From NCBI RefSeq assembly GCF_020085105.1, contig NC_058053.1, forward strand, positions 18,126,388 through 18,190,387: 64,000 bases of DNA, read 5' to 3'. A model generated the notes under the pieces. That model made no database searches and was not told where the DNA came from. It was given only the letters and a program-made list of their open reading frames with translations. Origin of the DNA: Siniperca chuatsi (Eukaryota > Chordata > Actinopteri > Centrarchiformes > Sinipercidae). Of the stretch, positions 53,086-64,000 are shown piece after piece. Within the stretch, counting starts at the first letter, position 1. Every line of letters begins with the position of its first letter. The position numbers were made by a program, and so were the translations under genes.

Positions 53086-53576
53086 TGGTAGAAATAGTAC
53101 CTAATCCGATCATTTAAGTTACTTAAGTAAAAGTAGCAATACAACAATGTATAAGTACTCAGGTTACTTCAAGTAAAAGTCCTGCATTCAAAATCTTAAA
53201 AAGTAACGTTACAGAAGTGTTACATGCTGCTTTCATTGTTATTTATTACAGTATTATTATTACTGATGCATAAACGTGTAAGAAACATTTTAATGTTGTA
53301 GCTGGTTGAGATTGAGCTAATATTGACAACTTTATATGCTGTTGGGTAGTTTAATCTATGCAAATAGATCGCATTTTATAAACCTATGATAGGTTTTATA
53401 TGTTAAGTGCTAATCTGCAAAGTAACTACAGCTGTCAGATAAATGTAGTGGAGTAAAATGTACAGTGTTTCCTGAAAGTAGCACTAAAGGGAAACACTTA
53501 AATAAGCAACAAGTACCTCAAAACTGTGTATTAAGTACTATACTTGATGAAATGTACTTAATTACTTTCCACCACT
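53086..53576. mobile_element. hAT-like MITE, full length
   Basis: Ends CAGTGGTAGAAATAGTACC and ACTTAATTACTTTCCACCACTG, inverted. Internal AAGTTACTTAAGTAAAAGTAGC and TTACTATTAT-type words match the 44050-44601 element. Flanks (TTTAAAGC left, CTTAAAAG right) are similar but not a clean duplication. In gpr161 intron 1. Confidence 0.65.
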
Positions 53577-54149
53577 GCTTAAAAGCCATGGGAGGACAGC
53601 AGCTAATTTTACTCAGACTGAAGAGAATCCAAAGACATACCTTCAGGGACCATATCAGGGTTTTTGGGTTTTTTTTTTCATGTTTTGGCACATTTACTTA
53701 AAATCACATTACATCACAACTGTTTGACTTCCATTGGTTTCAGTTAATTTCTGTGCAGTATGAAAATCAAATAGCAGGCTCTTAAAACTTGCTTGAGATG
53801 TGTAATCCATCACTGTGAACATGAAGTCTGCGTTAATGTTTATCCAAGTTATTTTATTATTGTTATGAGGTCATGCAGTGCAGATGTCTCATATCAATCT
53901 TCCCTTAAACTGCCTGAACGAAAAAAAAATCAATAAATTGATGATTATGAAAATACTTATTAGTTGCACCCTTAAACTGCAGTAACACACAACAATAATG
54001 TAACATTTAAAACAGTAATGTAGACTTGATACTCACTGGCGATGGATTACACAACTCAAGCAAATTTCAAGATCCCTCTAATTGATTTTCATAGTATACG
54101 GAAGTGAATGGAAACCAATGTGGAATGGAGGGGAAAATAAGTCTAAAAC

Positions 54150-54880
54150 TCTAAAATTGTACAGCTTGCATTCAAAAATTGTCTTGTTGAACTTGTCTTT
54201 TAAAAATTGCAGCTGTTTTTTTTGGGAGATACTCTGAATGAGATTAGTAGCCAGTGGTGGAAGAAGTATTCAGGTCATTTAAAGTAGCAATAACACACTG
54301 TGAAGATACTCCACTACAAGTAAAAGTCCGGCATTCAAAACATTACTTATTATCTTAATATTATCTGCTAAATTTACTGAAAGGATCAAAAGTAAAAGTA
54401 CTCATTGTGCAGTAAAATGTTCCCTGTTACTGCTGCATTAATGTGTCTGTTGCATTTTACTGCTGTAGATGTTGAAGGTTAAGCTAATTTGAACTACTTT
54501 ATATACTGTTGGATAGTTTAATCTACAGCAGTGCATCATGGTCTATAAGATCATCACGTTTGTAGCGTCGCTGTCCTGTGAGAACCACGTATCTCTAAAA
54601 CTCTACTTTTCATGAGCTCAGAAAAACAGCCTTTTCAGATTTGTGACGATGCATTTTCCAGCTAATCCGAGGGGGATTAAATAGTTTAGCTAAATAGTTT
54701 ATTTATCTTAAGATGTAGAAGAATTTTCTCAACCCATAAAGGAAACACTTCATCCTTCAGTTTATTAGAAACATTCAGAATCACCAGATTTGGAGATACA
54801 TGATTTTCACTGGACAGGAAGGGTATGAAACATTGTAATCTGAAAGGTAGCTAGTAACTAAAGCTATCAGACAGCTTGCA
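54150..54880 (+). repeat. Direct repeat upstream of gpr161 first coding exon, copy 1
   Basis: Matches 56690-57330 in the same orientation over about 0.6-0.7 kb: shared blocks include ATGAGATTAGTAGCCAGTGG, GTGAGAACCACGTATCTCTA, TTTTCATGAGCTCAGAAAAAC, GGGGGATTAAATAGTTTAGC, GGAAACACTTCATCCTTCAG and GGTATGAAACATTGTAATCT. Copy 1 has about 100 bp (54437-54540) that copy 2 lacks. The repeat includes a CAGTGGTGGAAG hAT-like end plus flanking sequence before it, so the shared segment is larger than one MITE. Confidence 0.85.
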
Positions 54881-55085
54881 TTCAAAAATTGTCAGCAGAA
54901 ATAGTAAGAAAAAGTACACATGACTTGTAGTTAAGGAGCTAACATGTCCTGCTATGGCTGTTTTACAGTCAAACTTTAACAGTTTGTTAGAAGATTTTAG
55001 CAATGCTTTCTTTGTAATATTCTTTTACATCATTTCTAACTAAGTCTTTCCCCTAACAGTCTCCTACCATTCCTTCACCTGTCGG

Positions 55086-58000
55086 ATGGCCCAGTCTCTC
55101 ACCATGAACACCAGTAGGAACTGCACCACAGTGGGTAATGGTGAGGGTCTGGCTGTCCTGGAGTCAGTCTCCATCGTGACCATCACACTCCTCGCCTGCC
55201 TCGGGAACCTCTTGATTGTGGTAACCCTCTATCGCAGGCCTTATCTGCTCACGCCGAGCAACAAGTTTGTGTTCAGCCTGACCCTGTCCAACCTGCTGCT
55301 GTCCATGCTGGTGCTGCCATTTGTGGCCGTGAGCTCGGCAAAGAGAGAGTGGGTGTTTGGGGTGGTGTGGTGTAATTTCACTGCCCTGCTCTACCTGCTC
55401 ATCAGCTCTGCCAGCATGCTCACCCTCGGAGCTATTGCCATTGACAGGTTAGTGCTGGGTAATGATAGCAGTCATAGGCACTTGGATAAGCCCTGTATAA
55501 TCATATCTTGAAACATTTGTGAATGTTGTTTCTTTAAACCTGCATTAATTGATTTATATTTGGCCACTAGGGGGCAGTGTAACAATCTGTAAACACAACA
55601 TTAACATATTTTTGCTGTATATGGCGACAGTGTTAGCAAACAGTTGCCTATTTACACATCTAGCAGATACGGAGCAACATAAGCATTCATTTTGAGGTGT
55701 GTTCCTGACCAAAGTCCAATATTCACTCTCTGTTCACTCTGTTTTTGGTCTCCACCAACTCCTGAGGGAAATATTTGGCTCTTTAGCTGATAAATGCTCC
55801 ACTGTGTTCACCTGCTAGTTGCTTACTTTGTCTGTCTGCTGGGCAGGTAATGTACAGTTGATTTTTGCAGAGGTTTTTAGTTGAAACAGTAAAGTTGCGG
55901 CCCATAAAGCCAAAGCAAGGAGCTCTGTTAAGCGGAGGGGAACTTCAGAGTTATAATAAAAAAAGTGATAATTTGCCGCTGGTTCATCACCACAATGGAT
56001 ACCTCACATTACATATAGTCATTTGATCCATTATTAATGTAGAACTATTGATAATGCAGCTTTAAATTCAAACTTGAAAACAGATTTGACTATTTTTTTA
56101 CAGAAAGTAGTGGCCTAATGGTTACAAATGCAGTCTTGTTACCAGAATATGTTCTCATGCCCTCGAGCAAGGCATTTAAACACCACAACCAGTGTACAGT
56201 AGCGGCTCACTGGCCAGTGGTATTGGATTGTGGTTGTACTGGGCAGCTCCCACATGTTAAAAAGTGTGTGTTAGGTAGGGCATTGCTGAGAAGGAATGTT
56301 TGACTTCCTAAATTGAACACATTTGTTCCGTTGTAATTTAATTAAGTCATGACCCAGAAAAAGTGACACAACTGTTTTCACAAATGTTGCCCAGTATTTT
56401 GCTGTCAGTGGAATAGTTTGAGTATTTCTGTCTGCAAAAAATACATAGATCCATAGAAAATACATAGATAATAGATGTTATTTAGAAGCACCATTCTTAA
56501 GTTGGTGGTTGTTATATGAATATCTATTAGCCATGTTACCTTGGCAAAGGGGGAAATTGATATTTTGTTCAATTTAATGTACAGTAATATTTTAATATGA
56601 ACTATTGGAGGAGAGGACCAGACATATTAAATACATTTCAACAAAAGATGCTTTTTATTCATAAAGAACAGATAGAGGCCTAGGAGAAATTTCCTTGACT
56701 TGAATTTGCATTCAATTTACTTTTGGAACTTTTCTTTAAAATTCACAACTGTTTTTTTAGGGACATACTCTGTATGAGATTAGTAGCCAGTGGTGGAAGA
56801 AGTATTCAAGTAATTTACTTAAGTAAAAGCAGCAATAACACACTGTGAAAATACTCCACTACAAGTAAGTCCGGCATTCAAAACCATACTTAAGTAAAAA
56901 TGTAAGTATTATCTGCTAAATTTACTTAGTACTTACATAGTATCAAAAGTAAAAGTACTCATTGTGCAGTAAAATGTTCCCTGTCATCATATTCTATAAG
57001 ATCATCACATGTTTGTAGCGTTGCTGTTCTGTGAGAACCACGTATCTCTAAAAAGTCAACTTTTCATGAGCTCAGAAAAACAGCCTTTTCAGATTTGTTA
57101 TGATTCATTTTCCAACTAATCCAAGGGGGATTAAATAGTTTAGCTAAATAGTTTATTTAGCTTAAGATGTAGGAGAATTTTCTCAATCTATAAAGGAAAC
57201 ACTTCATCCTTCAGTTTATTAGAAACATTCAGAATCACCAAATTTGAAGATATGTGGTTTTCACTGGACGGGAAGGGTATGAAACATTGTAATCTGAAAG
57301 GTAGCTAGTAACTAAAGCTATCAGACAATTGTAGCGGAGTAGAAAGTACAAAGTTGCATGAAATGGAAATACTTAAGTAAAGTACAAGTACCTGGAATTT
57401 GTACTTAAGAACAGTACTTGAGTAAATGTACACCTCTGTTAGCAGGAGTCTGATTACATCTGTCACAGTTGGCTTAAAAGTAAACAACAAATTATACAGT
57501 ACATGCTATCTTTCCTCGTGTAGTGATAATATCCCTTACAGAGTGACAGTTAACATATTTACAACAAAAAGCATTTAATAAAACCCAATAAATCGGGGAA
57601 GATTTTCATATTCTGGAAGCAATTCTGTGCAATTCCTTTATTTTCTCAAAAAAAAGCACAATTATCTTATTTTTTTAGTAAATGTGAGATGTGTCTTTAC
57701 TTCATTCTTATGACAAAGTGAATATGAGATTTGACATTATTTCTGGCTTTGGAAGAAACATATTAATGTTCACAAACTTGTGAAATGTAGTTTTTGGTGT
57801 GTTTCACTTTAAGGTCAGTATGTAACCTTGTAAATAAGATTGGTTAACCACGCACTTAGGTTGTGGGATTTTTCTGGAGATTTTCCCAGCTCAAGTGACA
57901 AGCATTAGACAAGCTTACACAGAGAAACTTTAAATGTGGACTGACATGAATGCACCATTCATCTGCAGGGCTGAGATTATTTTCATTGATTCCATTGAAA

Positions 58001-61000
58001 TAAGACACTGATACACAAATAAAAGCCTACACAGATTTGGCTAATCCAGCATAGTGAACTCCACTTTCACCACTTTTTTAAGTCTAAGACTGTAACCTTT
58101 TCTTTTTCTTCTTTTTTTGTGCTTATTCTTTGACTTTATATTGCTGATTGTTAATAACTATTTTGCTGATTTTAGACTATTTTATTGAGGCAAAGTTCTT
58201 TTATGATTGTTTTGTATTAAGACAAAATTGCGAAAACTTTAAACTGTTTTATTCTATTTTCCTTAAATGTTAGACTAAAAGGGAAATCAATTTAGTTAAA
58301 AAATAATCAACAAATGAATCTAATGAAAATAACTGTTAGTTGCAGCCTAAAGTTAGATAAAGTTGTTTTGTTTTTTTGAAGATGCACTTCAGGTTAGTTG
58401 GAATTGACTTTGAATATCACTCTGGTTAAATTATATTGTTATTCTTGTTGTCAGGCATCACAAAGGGCTGTAAAATGTAGTCACTAAGATCTACTGTAAA
58501 TTAGCTCTGTAGTATACAGTCCTCCCTGTTCTCACTGCTGTCCTAATTACCCTCAGCACCTTTGGGAGTTTTGATCACAGTGCATGTTTTTGTTCTCCCG
58601 CCAAGCCTCTCCATTTCTGTTCTGCAGCTTTTCAGAAAACACTTTAAAGCCTTTAGCTTCTGTATCACTCACTCAAATCTGAGCAGACTCTGTGTTACTT
58701 GGCTCCCTTGAGAACAGTGTTGAGTTTCCTTTCTGCAGGGTTTCCTCACTGTGTTCCTCTCTCGCCCCAACAGGTACTATGCAGTGCTTTACCCGATGAT
58801 CTACCCCATGAAGATCACAGGAAACCGGGCGGTCGTCGTCATCGCCTATGTGTGGTTACACTCTCTGGTGGGCTGTCTGCCTCCTCTGTTCGGCTGGTCC
58901 TCCTTCGAGTTCGACTGCTTCAAGTGGACCTGTGTTGCGTCTTGGCACAGAGAGCCGAGCTACACAGCCTTCTGGGTCACCTGGTGCACCCTTCCCTCCT
59001 TCCTCATCATGTTTGCCTGTTACGGTGTAATTTTCCGTGTTGCCCGCATGAAAGCCCGGAAAGTACACTGCGGGACAGTTGTTGTGGCCCAGGACGACTC
59101 CACTGGAGCTCAAAGGAACGGACGAAAAAACTCAAGCACCTCAACTTCCTCTAATGGAAGCCGGCGGAGCCTTGTGTATGCAGGGAGTCAGTGCAAGGCC
59201 TTTGTCACCATCTTAGTGGTGATCGGCACCTTCCTAGTGACCTGGGGGCCGTATGTTGGGGTGGTGTGTACCGAGGCTTTGTGGGGACAAGGGAGTGTGT
59301 CTCAGGGACTGGAGACTTTGGTAGCATGGCTGTCTTTCTGCAGCGCAGTGTGCCACCCGCTCATCTACGGTCTGTGGAATAAAACGGTGAGGAAGGAGCT
59401 GCTGGGGATGTGTTTTGGAGATCGCTACTACAGAGAGTCGTTTGCCACGCGGCAAAGGACGTCCCGCCTCTTCAGCATCTCCAACAGAATCACAGGTGGG
59501 AGAGCAGCAGTGGCTGTGTTTTTCAGAGAAATGTTTACATCATTCTGTGTATGGATTTATGATTTCTTTATGTTAAGATACCAAATCATAGATCAAAAAT
59601 CTGAATCTGAATCAGATTTATTGGCCTTTATTACACATACAAGGAATTTCACTAAGTGTACTTGCACACAGTTCCAAAAAACAATGTTCAGGAAGATCGC
59701 AAAGACACACAGCCAAAACAAGGACAACAAAGCTGAACAAAGATAAGAAAACATAAACATATAACTCTTATGTACAGACAAGTAGGTATAATGTCTATAA
59801 ACAGGTTAAACAGTTTCTGTAAACTGTAAATTGGGATATAATAGTGCAAGGATGGGTGTTAGTGCAAAGAGTGTTGGAATGAATATTGAATGGGTAGTGT
59901 AATAAGTTACTGACATACATACAGTGGGTGGTTCAGTATACAGCCTGTTTAGATTTACATTCATGTGCTGTTGTGATTTCACATGTTGTATGACGAGAAC
60001 TTGCTTGTGTTCTTTCAGACTTGGGTATGTCCCCACACCTGACAGCCATGCTGGCCGGTGGAGGTCATCTGCTGGCTCCCGGGAGCAGCACAGGAGATAC
60101 TGGCTTCAGTTTCACTCAGGACTCATGTAAGTGTTGCACGCAGGAAGCAGAAGTAACGGGAAAAACACTTCCTTTGTGTGTCCAAAATCCAAACTATATA
60201 CTAATTCTACACAGTATACTACATACTTATCATCTGTTTTAGCAGTGAGTACACAAAACAACATTTGAAATGATACAAATGATACGTGCAACACTGAATG
60301 TCATTCAAACTGCGACTTTGGAAAGTCAATGCCAATTAAATTCACAGACAGCAAAATGTGTTTCTCAAGCTTTAACAAGCTTTCATTTCTGTTTTACAAG
60401 ATCGAGCTGTTTCACCACCACCCACAATTAGTTCAAATTTTTGTTCAACTGTGAGCTTCTCCTCCGTGTCGTTTGTGCACTGCATTGTGGGAGAATAGTG
60501 TCCATCATTATTTTGTCACTTTTCCAGTGTGAACACACTACATACTCAAAACCTGCTAAGAATTAGGATGTAGTACGGATTTGGGACATGGCTATTCTCT
60601 ACATGTTATGTCTGGAAAACATCTGGTTTCCCTGAAGTCTGATACTGATGCTACCAACATTTACTCCATTCAACATTTGATATGAGGGCTAGAGAGTAAA
60701 ATGTATCAGATTATTGACATTCTGAATCTCCTAACAACCTAAATTTACTCAGATTGGAATTTGCAATGAATAAATAGTTTAACTGCAACAGAATAGCTTC
60801 AATAATCAGTGACTTCTGAACAGATGTACAATCAGCTAAGTGGCTCACAAGCTACAAGTCTACAATCTAAACCCTAGACTCTTTAACTAGTCAGACAGTA
60901 ATAACTTTGGCAAGTTATTCGCTTGCTCGCTAACGCATAATAGACTGAGGAGAGGATAAAGCCTTGCTGTGTTCTTCCTGCTAAGAAATAGTGTCAAACA

Positions 61001-62514
61001 GAACAGGAACAACTGGAAAATGTGTTTGAATGATTAATCGAGACAGTAATCAGCCCAAACTCAATCCTACAAAAGAACTACAATCTATAAAAAGAAAAAT
61101 GCCAAATCATCATCAAATTACTTGTTTTGTCCAACCAACAGTGGAAAAACCCATGAACAGATCAGTTTACTGAAACTGGAACCAGAGAATGTCTTGCTTG
61201 AAAAATATACTAAAACAATTAATCAATTATCAAAATAGTTGTCAGTTAATTTTCTGTTGATCAATTCATTCAACGGTTTGAGTTGAGTTTGCTTAAAAAT
61301 ACCATAAAATCGGTAAATCTACTCCATAATTATACAGTATTGTCATATGGTCACAAAACCTACAACGGCTGCAACTACAATGATTTTTGATTTATTACTT
61401 TTGATTAAACATTTACTCTATGAAATGTCGGAAAGTAGTGAAAAATGGCCCTCACAAATTACCCAGAGCCCAAGGTGACATCTTCAAATTGCTGTTTGAC
61501 CAACAGTCGAAAACCCAAAGATATTCAATTCATAATAACATAAAACAAAGAAAAGCAGCAAATTATCACATTTGACACCAGGAACCAGTGGTTGTAATAT
61601 CAGCAGAAGTTGCACCTTTATTGACAAATGTGTTCATGCTATTAAACTCTGGCCTTCCTGCTTTTTAGAATTGAGCTGTTGATCTTAACTTGAACATAAA
61701 ATGGAGATAAAGTGATTCATGGCACATGTAAACATGAGGTTCAAAGGACTGGCAGATGGTCTTACTAACTGTATTACTCCCGCAGCTTTGTTAAAGTCAG
61801 CCTCACATTCCTGTTTCACAGCTCATGTTTTCAGTTCAGGATGACATAGGTAGGGCAAGTAATGTCATGTGTAAGTAATACAAAGAAATGTCTTGATTAT
61901 CCAACTCATTTGTGTCCTTTTTATTAAGATTGTTTCTACTTTCTGTAATGTTTCCCACGCAGGCACAGACGTGATGCTGCTGGATAACTTCTCCACAGAC
62001 GGCTCCTCTCACTCGCAGCACCACGGGAATCCGTCCGGGAAGAGGAGGAGCTCGGTCACCTTTGAAGACCAGGTGGAGCATACCAAAGGTATCTGTCATT
62101 CCCCCGCTCCCCAAAAGATTAGAGGGAAGGGAGTTCACTTCCTACTCACTGAGGGTTTGAAAAATGACTTTGTGGTTTACAGCGTTTGTCTAAATAGACC
62201 TCTCAAATGATGTAGTATCTGTGTTTTTCTCCTCAGCTGAAAACAGCAACACATCCTCAGTTCAAGTCCATGCAGAGGTACACAAATCACTCGAAACCTT
62301 TGCCTCCTGTCTGGCGAAAGCTATAGAGAGCGACGCTAAGCTCACCCTGTTTGGGGAGGATCTGGCTCTGCCGGGGGGGCTGTTTACGACCAGGGCAACA
62401 CAGAGACCCAGATACCTGGACGGTCAGAGACTGAGGCTGGAAAGTATCGATGAGGGGATCGTTAAAGATGACAGAGACGAAGAAGAGCAGGATGTGGATA
62501 TAAAACCAGCCTGA
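55086..62514 (+). CDS. gpr161: G-protein-coupled receptor 161
   Basis: Complete coding region: 55086-55447, 58774-59495, 60019-60126, 61963-62088, 62237-62514; 1596 nt, 531 aa (human 529), all GT-AG and in phase. A second in-frame ATG at 55104 has the better context (ACCATGA) and gives 525 aa. Seven-helix class A-like fold: TM1-3 in the first exon ([35 protein letters not shown]), DRY at 120-122 across the splice, TM4-7 in the second exon ending [22 protein letters not shown]161 sits in the primary cilium, raises cAMP and restrains Hedgehog signalling. The tail keeps a PKA site (RRSS, 425-428) and the amphipathic PKA-RI anchoring helix (about 451-470, [20 protein letters not shown]). The third loop has MKARKVHCG where the ciliary-targeting motif lies. 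Two gpr161 copies are possible in teleosts; I cannot say which this is. Confidence 0.96.
55540..56070. mobile_element. Dispersed repeat, reverse copy of 24445-24910 family
   Basis: Starts CTGCATTAATTGATTTATATT and GGCCACTAGGGGGCAGTGTA, then CTCTGTTTTTGGTCTCCACC, AACTCCTGAGGGAAATATTTG, TAGCTGATAAATGCTCCACTG, and ends near TTGATAATGCAGCTTTA. The ends CTGCATTAATTG and ATAATGCAG are loosely inverted. In gpr161 intron 2. Confidence 0.55.
56105..56290 (+). mobile_element. Degraded tRNA-derived SINE
   Basis: GTAGTGGCCTAATGGTTACAA is an A-box-like head and CCCTCGAGCAAGGCATTTAA a V-core-like segment; the GGTTGCTGGTTCGA B box normally expected between them is eroded. Ends near GTAGGGCATTGCTGAG. Confidence 0.5.
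56690..57435 (+). repeat. Direct repeat downstream of gpr161 first coding exon, copy 2
   Basis: Second copy of the segment described at 54150-54880, same orientation, with scattered substitutions and one ~100-bp gap relative to copy 1. It continues further right into AAGTACAAGTACCTGGAATTT and CAGTACTTGAGTAAATGTAC, the right side of the hAT-like family. Confidence 0.85.
57436..58773 (+). other. gpr161: gpr161 intron 2, right part
   Basis: A/T-rich sequence with a palindromic-MITE fragment near 58290-58350 (AAAATAATCAACAAATGAAT ... GTTAGTTGCAGCC). No coding exon until 58774. The acceptor is preceded by CTCTCTCGCCCCAACAG. Confidence 0.55.
59600..59960. repeat. Dispersed retroelement-like repeat in gpr161 intron 3
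   Basis: Begins with tandem TCTGAATCTGAATCAGATTTATTGGCC and continues TACAAGGAATTTCACTAAGTG, then AATAGTGCAAGGATGGGTGTTAGTGC. This order is common in teleost introns. The ORF that runs out of the gpr161 exon at 59495 into this sequence is a read-through artefact. Confidence 0.5.
60127..61962 (+). other. gpr161: gpr161 intron 4 with two MITE copies
   Basis: 1.8 kb. 61030-61290 (GATTAATCGAGACAGTAATC ... CAATTAATCAATTATCAAAATAGTTG) and 61370-61570 (GGCTGCAACTACAATGATTTTTG ... GCAGCAAATTATCACATTTG) are partial copies of the GATTAATCGATTAATC-type MITE. No coding exon. The rest is ordinary A/T-rich intron. Confidence 0.6.
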
Positions 62515-64000
62515 GCACAGCTGGTCTGCTCATTTGTTGGACATGCTTATAGACCGAACTCAGTTTATTAGTGAACTGCAAGGGTTTCACACCCTTCGCA
62601 CGACTATATATGACCATTCAGAGTGGTGCTCGTCTCACTCAGTGGTATAGTTTATGAAGTCTCTACACATGGGTACTCCATACTTGAAATTATTAGGAAA
62701 CAGGAAGAGGCACATTATTCATTCCACTATGTTGGACCAAGTGCACACCATCAGTGCCTTTGCAAGCTTTTGTATGGATTTATGTAATCAACTAGGAAGC
62801 CGTAACTACTGTAACCTAAATGATCTGATTGTTGTAGTAATTAGTTTATCACTATATATTATTGTATGTTCTCAGAAAAGGGCTGGGCAGTATTAAAGAA
62901 ATACAGTTTCTATCTTCCAAAAGACTCGTAACACTGTAATCAGATCACTTTCAAATTCCTTTATCACATTAAGAAAAGTATGTTTCAAACCCAAATTCTC
63001 TCTTATTCAGGTACAGACAAAGAGCCGGTTTGTACTTGTACTGCACACTGATGGTCCACATACACAGGTGTTTCCTCTTAATGTGCCCGATCAGATAAAC
63101 CTCTTTACTGGACTGTGTGGGTGTGTACAAACTGTACTTGATTGACACTCTGTTAACTTTGTTGCAACTGTTGATGTGGGACAATTGCCTTATTGGTACA
63201 TGGTGACCTCACATTATTTCCCAACATACCTCCACCCACCTTCAACCTGATGCTGCGTTCACATCATATGGGCTGGATGGGAAAGATTCCCATGTTTATG
63301 GCTTATTATGCGGTTGTGTGACTGCAGTGTTGGACGTGTGAGAGTTAAAATACTGTGCACTGACAAAATAGCACCATATCCATTGCATTGGATTTTAATT
63401 ACCTTGAAGGACGGACTTTGGCTGATGTGAGGCGTCCATATTTGTTTGTTTTTCAGATACTTCTGTAATATTAAGCACCAAGTCGGCTATATTGGAGCTT
63501 TAGTAGAGGTCTAATCAGCCAGAATCAGTGAAAACACCTGTGCAGGTGTGTAGGGCCTTTAATGTAATACAGAAGACATTTTAAAGGGAGCAGATATCTG
63601 TGTTGAGTCCTTTGGGTGACAGAAATCAGTTTTGTTTGGACTTTGGCACGTGGACAAGATAGATTCGTCTGTGTTTTGACACAGATTGTTTAATAGCATT
63701 ACAGTAAGCAGAAAGCCTCCGTCTGACACTGACTGTAAATCACAATTTGTTTACATTTGGACAAACTCATCTGTTATAATTCTGACTGATGGTGCAGACT
63801 CATTTTTAGCCAACAATTAGACTGAGGAAAAACACCTCAAAGACATTTTGACATGTCTCAGTAGGAAAAATCACAAGTGTAAATAATAAAATTAAAGATG
63901 GCTGAATTCCATTTAGCTGCTTCAGTTTCAGGGTCCTGGTGTTGTGCGTGCTGGCTCACTATCATGGCTTACTGGGACACTTGAATAGAGCAGAGCCATC
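62515..64000 (+). other. gpr161: gpr161 3' UTR and window end
   Basis: No coding sequence is seen. AATAAA at 63885-63890 is a polyadenylation candidate, about 1.37 kb past the stop. Whether an earlier signal is used cannot be told. Confidence 0.45.

Larger units (their letters stand above)
52594..55117 (+). promoter_or_regulatory. gpr161: Upstream ORF spanning the predicted 5' splice of gpr161
   Basis: If 52652 is joined to 55060, the ATG at 52594 opens a frame of 38 codons (MDGLPLRRRKCGATAPNRSS, then [12 protein letters not shown] and on) ending at TAG 55115-55117. This frame differs from the receptor frame and runs past both candidate receptor starts (55086 and 55104). Such an overlapping uORF would be expected to lower receptor translation. 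It depends on the predicted splice being real. Confidence 0.35.

Noticed and set aside
58699-59154. 151-codon + strand ORF over gpr161 exon 2 of the coding region
   Set aside because: Wrong frame; the gpr161 frame carries the transmembrane helices and fits its neighbours' splice phases.
59496-59746. Extension of the gpr161 ORF beyond 59495
   Set aside because: Reads through a good GTGGGA donor into a dispersed repeat; the next exon (60019) restores the conserved DLG...HLTA sequence.

Overview
This window is vertebrate nuclear DNA and almost certainly from a teleost fish. The genes are split by GT-AG introns. Codon-level matches are to vertebrate families. The non-coding DNA is full of repeat types that I recognise as typical of spiny-rayed (percomorph) fishes: short hAT-like elements with CAGTGG ends, elements carrying ATTAATCGATTAATCG-like palindromic ends, tRNA-derived SINEs, and long CA/TG tracts. 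The species assignment is inference, because no alignment could be run.

Layout from left to right: (1) the 3' end of sytl5 on the + strand, exons 1422-5052, carrying most of C2A, all of C2B and the stop; (2) a repeat-rich intergenic stretch; (3) srpx on the - strand, ten coding exons between 8582 and 27433, complete; (4) a gene-poor stretch, 27434-32820, with a 1155-bp TTAA-flanked element, two SINE-like sequences and one unexplained small ORF; (5) rpgr on the - strand, thirteen coding exons between 32821 and 45437, ending in a 3.9-kb ORF15-type exon; (6) a 1.1-kb head-to-head promoter region; (7) otc on the + strand, ten exons between 46562 and 49734, complete; (8) gpr161 on the + strand, five coding exons between 55086 and 62514, complete, with a probable non-coding first exon at about 52.4-52.65 kb. 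The gene order sytl5-srpx-rpgr-otc is the human Xp11.4 order; gpr161 is on a different chromosome in human, so its position here is a lineage-specific junction.

For every complete gene I joined the exons by hand and checked that the reading frame closes: srpx 450 aa, rpgr 1937 aa, otc 356 aa, gpr161 531 aa (or 525 aa from the second ATG). The genes do not form one pathway. rpgr and gpr161 are both ciliary proteins (transition-zone/connecting-cilium scaffold, and ciliary Hedgehog-pathway receptor). otc is a mitochondrial metabolic enzyme. srpx is a secreted sushi-domain protein. sytl5 is a Rab27-effector-type C2 protein.

The most notable items are the very large, internally duplicated, acidic rpgr ORF15 exon with a conserved C-terminal tail; the compact rpgr/otc divergent promoter with an X-box-like site and an inverted 12-bp pair; a pair of directly repeated ~0.7-kb segments bracketing the first gpr161 coding exon; an altered residue in the gpr161 ciliary-targeting motif; an upstream ORF overlapping the gpr161 start; and nested transposons whose target-site duplications can be read directly. 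I found no clearly new multi-gene system.
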